64,000 bases of DNA, taken from positions 62,001 through 126,000 of the forward strand of contig NZ_PSZE01000007.1 in the NCBI RefSeq assembly GCF_002933465.1, given 5' to 3'. The notes beneath the pieces were generated by a model. The model did no database searches, was not told the origin of the DNA, and saw only the letters and a program-made list of their open reading frames with translations. The stretch comes from Nocardia nova. Its GTDB lineage: Bacteria; Actinomycetota; Actinomycetes; Mycobacteriales; Mycobacteriaceae. Shown in pieces: positions 26,826 through 36,257 of this stretch; position 1 is the stretch's first letter, and the number at the start of each line of letters is the position of its first letter. A program made the translations under genes and the position numbers.

Positions 26826-27475
26826 TCCACGATCCCTTCGGTCGGCGCAACTACTGAGTGTTCTCCCCGGGCGGCCTGTTTTCCCCCGGCGGCGGGTGCG
26901 GCCGGATCGACGGCCTGATCGGCGGCGCCCGGTTCCGGGCGGCCCGCGGCCACACCCCCGGCCAGTTCCATCTCCGCCGCACCGGGTGGTGCGAACTCCA
27001 CCTGGACGACCGCGGATTCGATATCCGCCAGCGCCACGCTCACCCGGTGGGGTGCGCGCTTACCGCCCAGCACCAGGGCCACTTCGGTCTCGGTGCTCGC
27101 GCCGACGCGGGCGTCGAAGGTGGACGCGCCCTCGGGGGGCTGCGCACCCGGACGCATCCGCACCCGCACCTTGCGGCCGCGAGCCCGTCGCCAGTGGCGC
27201 GGGGCGGTCAGCGGGCGGTCGACACCCGGAGTGGTGACTTCCAGCAGATAGGGGGTTTCGCCGAGATCGGCGGCGTCGTCGAGCACTTCCGAGATCTCGG
27301 AACTCAGTTCCGCGATCGTGTCCAGATCGACGGTCTCGTCGCCGTCGACGGTCACCGTCACCCGCGCCTGCGGCCCGCCCGCGGCCGTGATGTGCACGCC
27401 CTCGAGGTCGAGCCCTCGGCGTTCGACGAGCCCAGCAACAAGCTGGCTCACCCTTTCCTCGGTCGGCATCGGCAT
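26822..27475 (-). CDS. rimP: Ribosome maturation factor RimP
   Basis: RimP helps assemble the 30S subunit. The 217-residue protein shows [15 protein letters not shown], the acidic [18 protein letters not shown] helix, and [20 protein letters not shown], then a C-terminal SH3-like region and an A/P/G-rich tail of about 40 residues not needed for the fold. The start is the ATG at 27475, preceded by AGGAG; a second in-frame ATG two codons later is possible. The four-base overlap with nusA places it first in the rimP-nusA-ylxR-infB transcription unit. Confidence 0.92.
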   Translation of the reverse strand: MPMPTEERVSQLVAGLVERRGLDLEGVHITAAGGPQARVTVTVDGDETVDLDTIAELSSEISEVLDDAADLGETPYLLEVTTPGVDRPLTAPRHWRRARGRKVRVRMRPGAQPPEGASTFDARVGASTETEVALVLGGKRAPHRVSVALADIESAVVQVEFAPPGAAEMELAGGVAAGRPEPGAADQAVDPAAPAAGGKQAARGEHSVVAPTEGIVE

Positions 27476-27943
27476 ATGGGGCGGCTCCTGGTTCAGTTGT
27501 GACGCGGTATTGGTCCTGGTCCGACATGGTCGGCGCGCATGTCCCGCGGATTGTTCCGCCGGAGGTCTAGCGTAACGCGCTGCAAGAGTGTAAAGGACCA
27601 GCCATCCCGGTCGAGTCGGCCCGGGTCGGGTTCGGCTGCGCGCCCACGGTCCGCCGGACGGCCTCGGGTTCGCCGGAACGAAGCGGCCGCCGCGCCACAC
27701 CGCGTCCGTTCGGAAGCATCCATCGGCGGGTCTGGAGGCCACCCGGGCCCGGTGGCCACCGCGCACCGACCGAGCTGTCGGCGCCCCACCTCGACCACCT
27801 CGCGCTCGCGCTGCGCGAGCACCACCGTGGCACCCGGGCTCAGCAGGGCGGACAGGAGACCGGCCCGGCGCGAACGATCGCGAACATGGCATGTCGGCGG
27901 GCTGGGCGCGGGGGCGCGTGGCGATCACTGGCACGATGTAGGC
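27476..27943. other. Divergent promoter region between rimP and the lipoprotein gene
   Basis: This 468-base stretch shows no recognisable gene or RNA. Open readings on both strands are R/P-rich artefacts of GC content. It must contain the promoter of the rimP-nusA-infB unit on the left and of the Tat lipoprotein gene on the right. No repeat, riboswitch or convincing hairpin was seen. Confidence 0.5.
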
Positions 27944-28483
27944 GTGCCCAGCCGTCTCGATGTGATTCCGGTGCCGCCGGATCGGACCGTTCCCCCACGC
28001 CTCGACCGCCGCTCGCTGCTGCGCTCGGCCGGAGGTGGCATGGTCGCGCTCGTTGCCGTGAGTGCGGTCGCGGCCTGTTCGGACGACAAGCCGTCGGCAC
28101 CGGATGTGCTTGTGTCGCAGGAGGAATCGGCGCGAACCGACGCAGTGTGGGCGAAGGCGGCCATCGCCGCCGCACCGGAGCGCACCGCCGCGCTGACCGT
28201 CGTGGCCGCACAGCGGGCCCAGCATGCCGATGCGCTGCGCACCGAAATCGACCGCGCGACAGGCGTATACGGCGACGGCACCAAGCCGAAATCCGCGACT
28301 CCTTCCGTCGCCGAACCTCCCGCCCCCACCCCGCCGCCGACCGTCGCCGCGCTGCGGGCCCGGCTGACCGACTCCCAGCACTCCGCGGCCGAACTGGCCG
28401 CAACCCAGTCCGGATACCGCGCCGGCCTGCTCGCCTCGATCAGCGCCTGCTGCGGCGCTCAGGTGGCGGTGGTGCTCTCGTGA
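27944..28483 (+). CDS. Probable Tat-exported lipoprotein, Rv2843-like position, function unknown
   Basis: The 179-residue protein starts at a GTG and has an N-terminal twin-arginine signal (LDRRSLLRSAGG) followed by a hydrophobic stretch and a lipobox, VAAC, near residue 46, then SDDK. The mature part is Ala-rich with helical repeats (QRAQHADALRTEIDRATG) and a proline-rich segment, PPAPTPPPTV. A second helix pair ends in SACCGAQVAVVLS. It probably acts outside the membrane together with the following ferritin-like gene, whose GTG overlaps this stop by four bases. The pair matches the Rv2843-Rv2844 position; no enzymatic motif is visible. Confidence 0.72.
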   Translation: MPSRLDVIPVPPDRTVPPRLDRRSLLRSAGGGMVALVAVSAVAACSDDKPSAPDVLVSQEESARTDAVWAKAAIAAAPERTAALTVVAAQRAQHADALRTEIDRATGVYGDGTKPKSATPSVAEPPAPTPPPTVAALRARLTDSQHSAAELAATQSGYRAGLLASISACCGAQVAVVLS

Positions 28484-28911
28484 GTACCGATCAGCAGGCG
28501 CTGCTCGACGCGCTGAACGCCGAATACACCGCGGTCTACGCCTACGGCCTCATCGCGGCCTACGCGTCCCCGGAGCGCGCGAAGGTCGTCGCCGAGTTCA
28601 CCGCGGCCCACCGCGCCCGCCGCGACGCCACCGTCGACGCACTGAAGGCGGCCGGTGCGAGTGTCCCGGCGCCCGCCGCCGCCTACACCCCGCCGTTTCC
28701 GGTCGACGATCCCATCCCCGCGGCCAAACTCGCCGTCACCGTGGAGACCGACACGGCGGTGGCCTGGCGGGCGGTCGTGGAACACTCCACCACCCCGGAT
28801 CGCCGCCACATCGGCATCGAGGCCCTCACCGAATGCGCCACCCGCCTGGCCACCTGGCAGTCGATTCTCGGCGTGAATCCCGCGACCACACCGTTCCCCG
28901 GCCAGCCCTGA
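28480..28911 (+). CDS. DUF4439 ferritin-like domain protein
   Basis: The 143-residue protein reads as a four-helix ferritin-like bundle: ALLDALNAEYTAVYAYGLIA at the N-terminus, AEFTAAHRARRDATVDALKA next, and AVAWRAVVEHSTTPDRRHI and ALTECATRLATWQSIL later. Glu and His residues at helix positions (E in NAEY, H in AAHR) recall metal-site patterns, but a full di-iron set is not evident. It has no signal peptide and is translationally coupled to the lipoprotein gene (GTGA overlap). Rv2844 has the same position. Function unknown. Confidence 0.75.
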   Translation: MSTDQQALLDALNAEYTAVYAYGLIAAYASPERAKVVAEFTAAHRARRDATVDALKAAGASVPAPAAAYTPPFPVDDPIPAAKLAVTVETDTAVAWRAVVEHSTTPDRRHIGIEALTECATRLATWQSILGVNPATTPFPGQP

Positions 28912-29042
28912 GCCCGGATCGGCGCCCGGACAGGACCATTCGGCCGCCCCGCCGCCGCGCACCGCTCGGCTCCTCGCCGCACCGGTAGCGTGATCTCGGT
29001 CTGCGGCGGATGCCGCGGGGATACGTCGAAAGGAGAACGGGA

Positions 29043-29471
29043 ATGGCCGTGGGGATACGACGGATCGGTACGGCGGTGGCCGCAGGGGCGCTCGGATCGC
29101 TGCTCGCCGTGAGCGTGGCGGACGCCGACGTCACGGGCGTGAAGGTCGATGCCGGGCCGGACGGATTGCGAACCGGCTGTTCCTACACGCTGACCGCGAC
29201 GGTCGACACCCCGGTGCCGGACGGCGGCACGGTGACCTTCGTCAACAGTGGCGGCTCGGTTCCGGGTAACGGCGAACCCATCGCGGGCACGCCGGTCTAC
29301 CACCCCGAGAACGGGACGGTCACCCTGGCGTGGACGCCGAAATACGCCGGACGCCAGAACATCACGGCACAGCAGTTCAAACCCGGAAACTACACGTCGA
29401 GCAGCTATATCACCGTCGACGTGGTGGGCAGCGGCCTGAACACCGGTAGCTCCTGCCTTCCGTTGCCGTAG
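29043..29471 (+). CDS. Small secreted Ig-like domain protein
   Basis: The 142-residue protein has a Sec signal peptide (GIRRIGTAVAAGALGSLLAV, cleavage near VADAD) and then one beta-sandwich domain resembling bacterial Ig-like repeats: YTLTATVDTPVPDGGTVTFV, then VTLAWTPKYAGRQNITAQ. Two cysteines, one at TGCSY early in the domain and one at SSCLP at the C-terminus, probably form a disulfide. The start ATG follows AAAGGAGA. A diverged paralogue with the same architecture lies at 43918-44427. It is monocistronic, ended by a hairpin before convergent proS. Its ligand or role is unknown. Confidence 0.75.
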   Translation: MAVGIRRIGTAVAAGALGSLLAVSVADADVTGVKVDAGPDGLRTGCSYTLTATVDTPVPDGGTVTFVNSGGSVPGNGEPIAGTPVYHPENGTVTLAWTPKYAGRQNITAQQFKPGNYTSSSYITVDVVGSGLNTGSSCLPLP

Positions 29472-29489
29472 CGCGGTTCACCAGCCGGA

Positions 29490-29516
29490 TGCACCCGGCC
29501 GGAGCGACCGGGTGCA
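29490..29516. terminator. Hairpin terminator between the Ig-like gene and proS
   Basis: TGCACCCGG and CCGGGTGCA form a perfect 9-bp stem around a 9-base loop, located 18 bases after the Ig-like gene and 9 bases before the end of convergent proS. It probably terminates both transcripts. Confidence 0.75.
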
Positions 29517-29525
29517 CTCGAGCGA

Positions 29526-31283
29526 TCAGCCGCGAATCTTCGCGAGCACGGTATCGACCGCCGCGGCCGCCGGGATGTCCTCGGATTCGCCGGTGAAACG
29601 ATTACGCAGCTCCACCTTGCCGTCGGCCCAGCCCCGGCCGATGACGAGAACCCAGGGCATACCGAGCAATTCGGCATCCTTGAACTTGACGCCGGGTGAG
29701 GCCGTGCGGTCGTCGAAGAGGACGTCCAGGCCCTGAGCGTCCAGACCGGCGACGACCTCCTCGGCTCCGGTGCGGGCCGCCTCGTCCTTGTTGGCGATGA
29801 CGACATGCACATCGAAGGGGGCGACCTCGGCCGGCCAGCGCAGCCCCTTCTCGTCGTGCATCTGCTCCGCGATCACCGCGACCATCCGGGACACGCCGAC
29901 CCCGTAGGAACCCTGGACGAGCCGGACCGGTTTGCCGTTCTCACCGAGCACATCCACCTCGAAGGCGTCGGTGTACTTGTAGCCGAGCTGGAAGATGTGG
30001 GCGATCTCGATACCGCGCGCCGAGTGCAGCACACCGCGGCCGTCGGGCGAGGGGTCACCGTCACGCACCTCGGCGGCCTCGATCGTGCCGTCGGGGGTGA
30101 AATCGCGGCCCGCGACGAGTCCCACGACATGTTTGCCGGAGGCGTCGGCGCCGGTGATCCACGACGTGCCGGTCACCACGCGCGGGTCGACAAGATAGCG
30201 AACACCGTTGTCCAGCAGCGCCTTCGGGCCGATGTATCCCTTCACCAGGAACGGATTGGCGGCGAAATCCTCATCGGTGAGCAACTCCACCTCGGCGGGC
30301 TCGAGGCTCGCACCGAGCCGCTTGGCGTCGACCTCGCGGTCACCGGGCACACCGATGCCGACGATCTCGGACTTGCCGTCGGGGTGGCGCAGCTTCACCA
30401 TGACGTTCTTGAGGGTGTCGGCGGCGGTCACCGGGCGGCCGTACCGTTCGGCGATACCGGCGTCGTTGGCCCAGTCGACCAGGGACGCGATGGTCGGTGT
30501 GCCCGGCGTGTCGTGCACGACGGCGGCCGGCTGCCCCTCGATCGGGATCTCCGGCGGCGCGGGCGTCACCACGGCCTCCACATTGGCCGCGTATCCCGAT
30601 TCGCGGCAGGTCACGTAGGTGTCCTCGCCGATCGGGCTGCTGGCCAGGAATTCCTCCGAGGCGCTGCCGCCCATCGCACCGGAGGTGGCGGCGACGATCA
30701 CGTATTCGACCCCGAGCCGGGCGAAGATCCGCTGATATGCCTGGCGGTGTGCGGCATAACTGGCCTTCAGACCGTCCTCGTCCAGATCGAAGGAATACGA
30801 GTCCTTCATGACGAATTCGCGTCCGCGCAGAATTCCGGCGCGCGGCCGTTCTTCGTCGCGATACTTGGTCTGAATCTGGTAGAGCGTGACCGGCAGATCC
30901 TTGTAGGAGTTGTATTCACCTTTGACCGTCAGGGCGAACAATTCCTCGTGGGTGGGTCCGAGCAGCATGTCGGCTCCCTTACGATCCTGCAGGCGGAAAA
31001 GACTGTCGCCGTATTCGGTCCAGCGGTTGGTGGTTTCGTACGGCTCGCGCGGCAGCAGCGCGGGCAGCGAAATCTCCTGGCCGCCGATCGCGTCCATCTC
31101 CTGGCGCACCACGTTCTCGATCTTGCGCAGCACCTTCAAGCCCAGCGGCAACCACGAATAGACGCCCGGCGCGATCCGGCGCACGTATCCGGCGCGGACC
31201 AGAAGTTTGTGGCTGGGCACCTCGGCGTCGGCGGGATCGTCGCGCAGGGTGCGCAGGAACAGGTGCGAGAGACGGGTGATCAC
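29526..31283 (-). CDS. proS: Prolyl-tRNA synthetase (bacterial type)
   Basis: This class II synthetase charges tRNA-Pro. The 585-residue protein begins [20 protein letters not shown] and shows class II motif 1 around [18 protein letters not shown], motif 2 at [22 protein letters not shown] and motif 3 near [12 protein letters not shown]. The insertion (editing) domain between motifs 2 and 3 (about residues 220-400) marks the long bacterial type, and an anticodon-binding domain closes the protein. I chose the GTG at 31283; the longer reading runs through the divergent yaaA gene. The gene is conserved in place (Rv2845c). Confidence 0.96.
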   Translation of the reverse strand: MITRLSHLFLRTLRDDPADAEVPSHKLLVRAGYVRRIAPGVYSWLPLGLKVLRKIENVVRQEMDAIGGQEISLPALLPREPYETTNRWTEYGDSLFRLQDRKGADMLLGPTHEELFALTVKGEYNSYKDLPVTLYQIQTKYRDEERPRAGILRGREFVMKDSYSFDLDEDGLKASYAAHRQAYQRIFARLGVEYVIVAATSGAMGGSASEEFLASSPIGEDTYVTCRESGYAANVEAVVTPAPPEIPIEGQPAAVVHDTPGTPTIASLVDWANDAGIAERYGRPVTAADTLKNVMVKLRHPDGKSEIVGIGVPGDREVDAKRLGASLEPAEVELLTDEDFAANPFLVKGYIGPKALLDNGVRYLVDPRVVTGTSWITGADASGKHVVGLVAGRDFTPDGTIEAAEVRDGDPSPDGRGVLHSARGIEIAHIFQLGYKYTDAFEVDVLGENGKPVRLVQGSYGVGVSRMVAVIAEQMHDEKGLRWPAEVAPFDVHVVIANKDEAARTGAEEVVAGLDAQGLDVLFDDRTASPGVKFKDAELLGMPWVLVIGRGWADGKVELRNRFTGESEDIPAAAAVDTVLAKIRG

Positions 31284-31341
31284 GGATGCACAGACTAGCC
31301 GCTGCTGCCCGGATGCCTGCAGGGCATTACCGTATCCGCTC

Positions 31342-32106
31342 GTGCTGGTGATTCTGCCTCCTTCCGAAACCAAGTCCGACGGCGGAAATCTCGGTCCGCT
31401 CGATCTGGATTCCCTGTGGTTACCGCAGCTCACCGCGGTGCGGGACAAGCTGATCAGCGAGCTGATCGGATTGTCCGCCCACCCAGAGGCGGCGCGGGTG
31501 GCATTGGGACTGGGGAAGGCTACCGGCGCGGGCGCGGAAGGTTTGCGGACCGCGCTCGCCCGCAACGCGTCGCTGCGGACCGCCGCGACCGCACCGGCGC
31601 TGCGGCGCTATACCGGAGTGCTCTACGACGCGCTCGACGCCGGTTCGCTGACCAAGACGCAACGCGCTCGCGCCGAGGCACGGCTGGCGATCGGCTCGGC
31701 GCTGTTCGGGGTCGTGCGCGCGGGGGACGCGATTCCGGGGTATCGGCTGTCGGGCGGTTCGAAACTGCCGGGGCTGCCGACGCTGGCGTCGTTGTGGAAA
31801 CCGGTGCTGGCCCCGGCACTGCGGGAGGCGACCGCCGGTCAGCTGGTCGTCGACTTGCGTTCGGGGACCTATCAGCAATTGGGGCGGCTGCCCGGCGCGG
31901 TGACCGCGACCGTACTGACCGAACGCCCGGACGGCAGCCGTACGGTGGTGAGCCATTTCAACAAACATCACAAGGGGCTGCTGGCGCGGGCCCTGGTGTC
32001 GACTCGCGCCGAGCCCGGCGATATCCGCGCACTGGCGCGGATCGCCGAAAAGGCCGGGCTGCGTGTGGAAATCGCGTCGTCGAGCGAACTGCTGGTCCTC
32101 ACGTGA
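31342..32106 (+). CDS. yaaA: YaaA family peroxide-stress protein
   Basis: The 254-residue protein has the hallmark LPPSETK at its start and continues with [11 protein letters not shown] near 95, [15 protein letters not shown] near 135 and NFHKHHKG-type [15 protein letters not shown] near 210. YaaA is a DNA-binding cytosolic protein that limits free iron and oxidative DNA damage in E. coli. It starts at a GTG at 31342 and is divergent from proS with only 58 bases between. No OxyR-type site was identified in that gap. Confidence 0.88.
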   Translation: MLVILPPSETKSDGGNLGPLDLDSLWLPQLTAVRDKLISELIGLSAHPEAARVALGLGKATGAGAEGLRTALARNASLRTAATAPALRRYTGVLYDALDAGSLTKTQRARAEARLAIGSALFGVVRAGDAIPGYRLSGGSKLPGLPTLASLWKPVLAPALREATAGQLVVDLRSGTYQQLGRLPGAVTATVLTERPDGSRTVVSHFNKHHKGLLARALVSTRAEPGDIRALARIAEKAGLRVEIASSSELLVLT

Positions 32107-32318
32107 GTGAATTCTCGGTGACCGCCGACGTAATTCGAGCCGAATTGCGCCTGCCCAGCCACGGGAACAATCGCCGGAAAACACCCATCCACCAGCGCGT
32201 TTCACGGTCGTCGGGCCGAAACACGCTGGCACGGAACGGGCATTCCGGCTCGCTATCGTAATTTCGGCGCGGCCGGCCGACCGCTGCCGTTGGGAAGCGA
32301 TTGGGCGAGGAGTTCGGC

Positions 32319-34142
32319 GTGGGTGACGCCACCGACCGTGAAGAAAAGGCACTGCGTCAGTTGACCGATCGGCTGGTCGGACATTACGGCAGCAGCCATT
32401 CCCCGGAATTGGTAGAGGAAATGGTCGACCAGGTGCGCCGGCGCTTCGACGGCCACGCCGTGCGCGATTTCGTGCCGATTCTGGTGGAACGCATCGTGCG
32501 CCGCGAATTGCAGCACACGCCACCACAGCCCAAGGCCGACGCCCCTTCGCACGAACTCGACTACGCGGATGCGCCGGTTGTTCCGGAACGGGTGTCGGCG
32601 CCCTCGATCGAGGAGGACACCGCCGACGCCGCGCCCATCGACGCCGCGGCCGGATCCGGCGCCGGGTCCTCGCCCGCCGACACGACCGGCTCGCAGCAGC
32701 CCGCGCCGGGTACCGACCGCCCCGCATCCGCCGACAGCTCGGACCCCGACCGGCTCGATGCCGACGTCATCGAAAGCGGTACGGACCAACGCAATTCGCG
32801 TCTCGCGGCAACCGCTGTGGCTCCGATCGAGTCCACGGCGGTCGAGCGGAAAGATCTCGCATCGCCGGCGGTTGCCGCGACATCCGATGTCGCCGCCGCA
32901 CCCGGCCACTCCCCCGTCGAACCGACGAAACCGGAGACCGTAACCGCCACACCGTCCGCGAGTGACATTGCAACCGAACCAGAATCGGGCCCCCAGGCCG
33001 CGATGAGCCCGGCCTCCGCGGGAGCGGGCACAGCGGGCCTGGTAGCCGCATTGCGACAGCCACGGGTCCTGGCCGTAGCGGCTGCGGTGGTCGTCGTGGT
33101 CGTCGCGCTGGTGGTGGCCTTCGGCTTTCGTGGCGGCGACAGCGGCTCCCCCGCCCCCGCTCCCGCGCTGATCACCGCGCACGGCGTGGTCGGGTCGGAG
33201 AAGATGGGCTTTTTCACCGATCCGCGCGTGGTGGGCGCACTGGCGCGCAAGGGGATTCGGCTGGAGGTCGACCCCGCCGGATCGCGGCAGATCGCGACGT
33301 CGGTGAAGCTGGATGGCGACGACTTCGCCTTTCCGTCGAGCAGCCTTGCCGCCGAACGAATTCAGCGCGAACGCGGGATCACCGCGAAATACACGCCGTT
33401 CTCCTCGCCGATGGTGGTCGCCAGTTTCCGGCCGCTCGTGGACCTGCTCGCACGCGCGGGAATCGCCCGTCCGGGGACTGTGCCCGCCTTCGATATGCGG
33501 CGGTATCTCGATCTCACTCAGCAAGGCACCCAGTGGGATCAACTGGAGGGCAACACCGCCTATCCGGTGCGCAAGAGCGTGTTGATCTCGACCACCGATC
33601 CGCGGACCTCCAATTCGGCGGCGATGTATCTGGCGGTGGCCGCCTACGTCGCCAACGACGATGCGATCGTGCAGGGTCCTGCCGCCGAGAATTTCGTGCT
33701 GTCGAAGGTCTCGCGGCTGTTCACCAAACAGGGGTACACCGAGAATTCCAGCGCGGGTCCGTTCGGCGAATATCTCGCCGCCGGAATGGGTCCCACGCCC
33801 ATGGTGTGGGGCTACGAATCGCAGTTCGTGGAGGCCGCCGTCGCCGGCAAGCTGCCCGCCGACGCGGTGATGTTGTACCCGTCTCCGACGGTCCTGTCCC
33901 GGCACACGCTGGTCCCGCTGACCGCCGCCGGCGACCGGGTCGGACAGCTGCTGAGCACCGATCCGGAACTGCAGCGCCTGGCGGCCGAGCACGGCTTCCG
34001 CACGGCCGATCCGTCCCAGTTCAGCGCCGTCACCGCCGAACACCACATTCCGGTCGCCCCGGATGTGGTCGACGTCGTCGACACTCCGACCTACGACACC
34101 CTGGAACACCTTCTCGACGGGGTCGCGCGCTCCTACAACTGA
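32319..34142 (+). CDS. Membrane-anchored extracellular substrate-binding-like protein with N-terminal three-helix bundle
   Basis: The 607-residue protein has an N-terminal cytosolic three-helix dimerisation-like domain (about 15-65: LTDRLVGHYGSSHSPELVEE then FVPILVERIVRREL), a disordered A/P/T/S-rich stretch to about 240, one transmembrane helix (VLAVAAAVVVVVVALVVAFG, near 255) and an extracellular domain of about 330 residues. The last part resembles solute-binding or VWA-linked proteins (VVGSEKMGFFTDPRVVGALA; MVVASFRPLVDLLARAGI; PSPTVLSRHTLVPLT). The GTG start follows GAGGAG. It is probably an envelope sensor or scaffold; no transporter partner is adjacent. Function is not established. Confidence 0.7.
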   Translation: MGDATDREEKALRQLTDRLVGHYGSSHSPELVEEMVDQVRRRFDGHAVRDFVPILVERIVRRELQHTPPQPKADAPSHELDYADAPVVPERVSAPSIEEDTADAAPIDAAAGSGAGSSPADTTGSQQPAPGTDRPASADSSDPDRLDADVIESGTDQRNSRLAATAVAPIESTAVERKDLASPAVAATSDVAAAPGHSPVEPTKPETVTATPSASDIATEPESGPQAAMSPASAGAGTAGLVAALRQPRVLAVAAAVVVVVVALVVAFGFRGGDSGSPAPAPALITAHGVVGSEKMGFFTDPRVVGALARKGIRLEVDPAGSRQIATSVKLDGDDFAFPSSSLAAERIQRERGITAKYTPFSSPMVVASFRPLVDLLARAGIARPGTVPAFDMRRYLDLTQQGTQWDQLEGNTAYPVRKSVLISTTDPRTSNSAAMYLAVAAYVANDDAIVQGPAAENFVLSKVSRLFTKQGYTENSSAGPFGEYLAAGMGPTPMVWGYESQFVEAAVAGKLPADAVMLYPSPTVLSRHTLVPLTAAGDRVGQLLSTDPELQRLAAEHGFRTADPSQFSAVTAEHHIPVAPDVVDVVDTPTYDTLEHLLDGVARSYN

Positions 34143-34243
34143 TCGGCCGCCCACTGCGAGACCCCACCGATCGGGCACCGCACGCCGGGCCGATCGAAAG
34201 GCAGGTCGCCGGACCGTCGCCCCGGCCGTGGTAGTAATGGCCC

Positions 34244-34639
34244 GTGGCTACCGACGGTGTGGATCCGGACCTGGTCGAACTGGCGACCAAGCTCTTCGAG
34301 CTGGCCCGCACGGGCGAGGCCGCGACGCTCGCGGCGTATATCGACGCGGGTGTCCCGGTGAATCTGAGCAACGACAACGGCGACACGTTGCTGATGCTGG
34401 CCGCCTACCACGGGCAGCAGGCAGCCGTGTCCGCACTGCTCGAACGCGGCGCGGACCCCGATCGCGCCAACGACCGCGGCCAGACCCCGGCCGCGGGAGC
34501 GGTGTTCAAGGGCGAGGACGACATTCTGAAGGCCCTGCTGGCAGCCGGTGCCGATCCGGACGCGGGCACGCCGTCGGCTCGGGAATCGGCGACCGTCTTC
34601 GGCAGAACCGAATTGCTGGAACTGTTCGATCGCCGCTGA
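34244..34639 (+). CDS. Small ankyrin-repeat protein
   Basis: The 131-residue protein consists almost entirely of ankyrin repeats: GEAATLAAYIDAGVPVNLSN, then GDTLLMLAAYHGQQAAVSALLERGADPD (written in two parts to the repeat end), then GQTPAAGAVFKGEDDILKALL and AAGADPDAGTPSA, with a capping helix, GRTELLELFDRR. It has no signal or membrane segment. Ankyrin repeats mediate protein binding; the partner is unknown. The GTG at 34244 is used; a ribosome site is not clear. It lies alone, convergent with efpA. Confidence 0.82.
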   Translation: MATDGVDPDLVELATKLFELARTGEAATLAAYIDAGVPVNLSNDNGDTLLMLAAYHGQQAAVSALLERGADPDRANDRGQTPAAGAVFKGEDDILKALLAAGADPDAGTPSARESATVFGRTELLELFDRR

Positions 34640-34664
34640 GATCCTGGATTGGCGCTGAGACGCC

Positions 34665-36149
34665 TTAAACCTGCTGCGCTTCCTCCTGCGCGTGCTGGGC
34701 TTGAGCGAGTTGCTGCGGCGTGTAGCGCAGAGTGAGCACCAGCAGCCCGATGATCACCGCGCCGATCGCGCAAATGAACAACACAAAGGTGTAACCGCTG
34801 GACAGCGCCGCGATTTCGGTGGGCGTCAGATTCGAGGTCCGATCGGTGCGACCGCCGAGTGACAGCGTGCGCGAGGCCGCCAGCGGCGTCAGCAGGCCGA
34901 CCGCGAACGGGGTGCCGAGGGTGAGGATCATCTGGCCGATCGCCGACAGCGGGCCGACCTCGTTCACCGGTACCCCCACCAGCAGGCACAGCGGTCCGAC
35001 CACGATCACGAAACCGATCGCCATACCGACCACCGCCAGCAGCACCAGCAGCGTCGGCAGATATTCGACGGAGCGATCCAGGGTCGAGCCGAAGAACAGG
35101 GCTCCGGCCAGGACGGCCGCCGCCCCCGCCAGCAGCCACCGCGGCCGGATCATCAACGCCGCCTTGGAAGCCACGCCGGTACCGATGCCGGCGCCGATCG
35201 TGAACGGTATCGAGGCCAGACCGGCGACGAGCGGACTGTATCCGACGACGTTCTGCAGGAACTGCGCGACGAAATACGTCATCGCCCCGAGGACGCCGGA
35301 ACCCAGCAGCAGCGCGATGAACGTGATCGAGCGGTCGCGATCGCGGAAGAGGTTGAGCGGCAACAGCGGATTGACGGCGGACCGTTCGGACAGCACGAAC
35401 GCCACCAGCAGCAGCAAGCCGGCGATCAGCGCGCCGATGACATACGGGCTGGTCCAGCCGAGGTCGGGCCCCTCGGTCGCACCGAACACCACGCCGACGC
35501 AGCCCAGGGTGCCGAGGAAGGCGCCGCGCACGTCCAGGGGCAGTCGTTGATGGGCCGAATCGTGCAGCTGGAACGACGCGCCCAGGATGATCAACAGCCC
35601 GATCGGCACGTTGATCAGGAAGATCAGCCGCCAGTTCCATTCGGCGAGGGCGCCGCCGACGACGAGACCGCCGACCGAACCCACGCCCATCATCGACCCG
35701 AAGATGGCGATCGCCTGATTGCGCGGCGGTCCGGGCGCGAAGGTACTGACGACCAGCGCCATCGCCACGGGTGCGGCGATCGCCGCGCCGGTGCCCTGCA
35801 GGGCGCGCGCGCCGATCAACATGATCTCGTTCTGCGCCAGCCCACACAGCAGCGACGCCAGCGTGAAGAACGAAACACCCAGCAGCAGCATCTTTTTGCG
35901 ACCGAACGAGTCGCCGAGGCGTCCACCGAGCAGCATCAGCCCGCCGTAGGTGAGCCCGTAGGCGGTCACCGTCCACGCACTGCCCGAACTGGTCAGGCCC
36001 AGATGACGTTGCAGGGCGGGCAGGGCCAGGATCACGACCGTGCCGTCCAGCACGACCATCAACTGCAGGCCGGACAGGACCAGGATCGGCAGCCCGAAGG
36101 CCCGCTTCGTCACCGGATATCGCATCGTCGCAGCGGGGTTATCGAGCAC
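34665..36149 (-). CDS. efpA: EfpA-like drug efflux MFS transporter (DHA2 family, 14 TM)
   Basis: The 494-residue membrane protein has about 14 hydrophobic segments. Motif A-like GGRLGDSFGRKKML follows helix 2, motif D1 LDGTVVILALPALQ is in helix 1, and motif C (GSVGGLVVGGAL) is in helix 5. EfpA of M. tuberculosis (Rv2846c) exports drugs and lipids and occupies the same place before cysG. The frame can start at GTG 36149 or at ATG 36125 (MRYPVTKRAFG). A 15-base palindrome covers 36148-36162, which makes the internal ATG a serious alternative. It ends in a soluble Q/A-rich tail. Confidence 0.9.
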   Translation of the reverse strand: MLDNPAATMRYPVTKRAFGLPILVLSGLQLMVVLDGTVVILALPALQRHLGLTSSGSAWTVTAYGLTYGGLMLLGGRLGDSFGRKKMLLLGVSFFTLASLLCGLAQNEIMLIGARALQGTGAAIAAPVAMALVVSTFAPGPPRNQAIAIFGSMMGVGSVGGLVVGGALAEWNWRLIFLINVPIGLLIILGASFQLHDSAHQRLPLDVRGAFLGTLGCVGVVFGATEGPDLGWTSPYVIGALIAGLLLLVAFVLSERSAVNPLLPLNLFRDRDRSITFIALLLGSGVLGAMTYFVAQFLQNVVGYSPLVAGLASIPFTIGAGIGTGVASKAALMIRPRWLLAGAAAVLAGALFFGSTLDRSVEYLPTLLVLLAVVGMAIGFVIVVGPLCLLVGVPVNEVGPLSAIGQMILTLGTPFAVGLLTPLAASRTLSLGGRTDRTSNLTPTEIAALSSGYTFVLFICAIGAVIIGLLVLTLRYTPQQLAQAQHAQEEAQQV

Positions 36150-36162
36150 AGTGACTCACTGT
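36148..36162. promoter_or_regulatory. 15-bp palindrome at the efpA start, possible repressor operator
   Basis: ACAGTGA-C-TCACTGT is a perfect 7-bp inverted repeat with a 1-base centre. It overlaps the upstream GTG of efpA and would sit just before the ATG at 36125. A TetR- or MarR-type operator controlling an efflux pump is plausible, but no regulator gene is adjacent. Confidence 0.45.
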
Positions 36163-36257
36163 AACGGATATCGGAGCCGGCCAGCCCCACGCGTACTCGC
36201 GCTTTCCGCGGGTCGCTCGAGCGGCCCGTGCCCCTGTCCCGGGCACGCACCGCGGGG

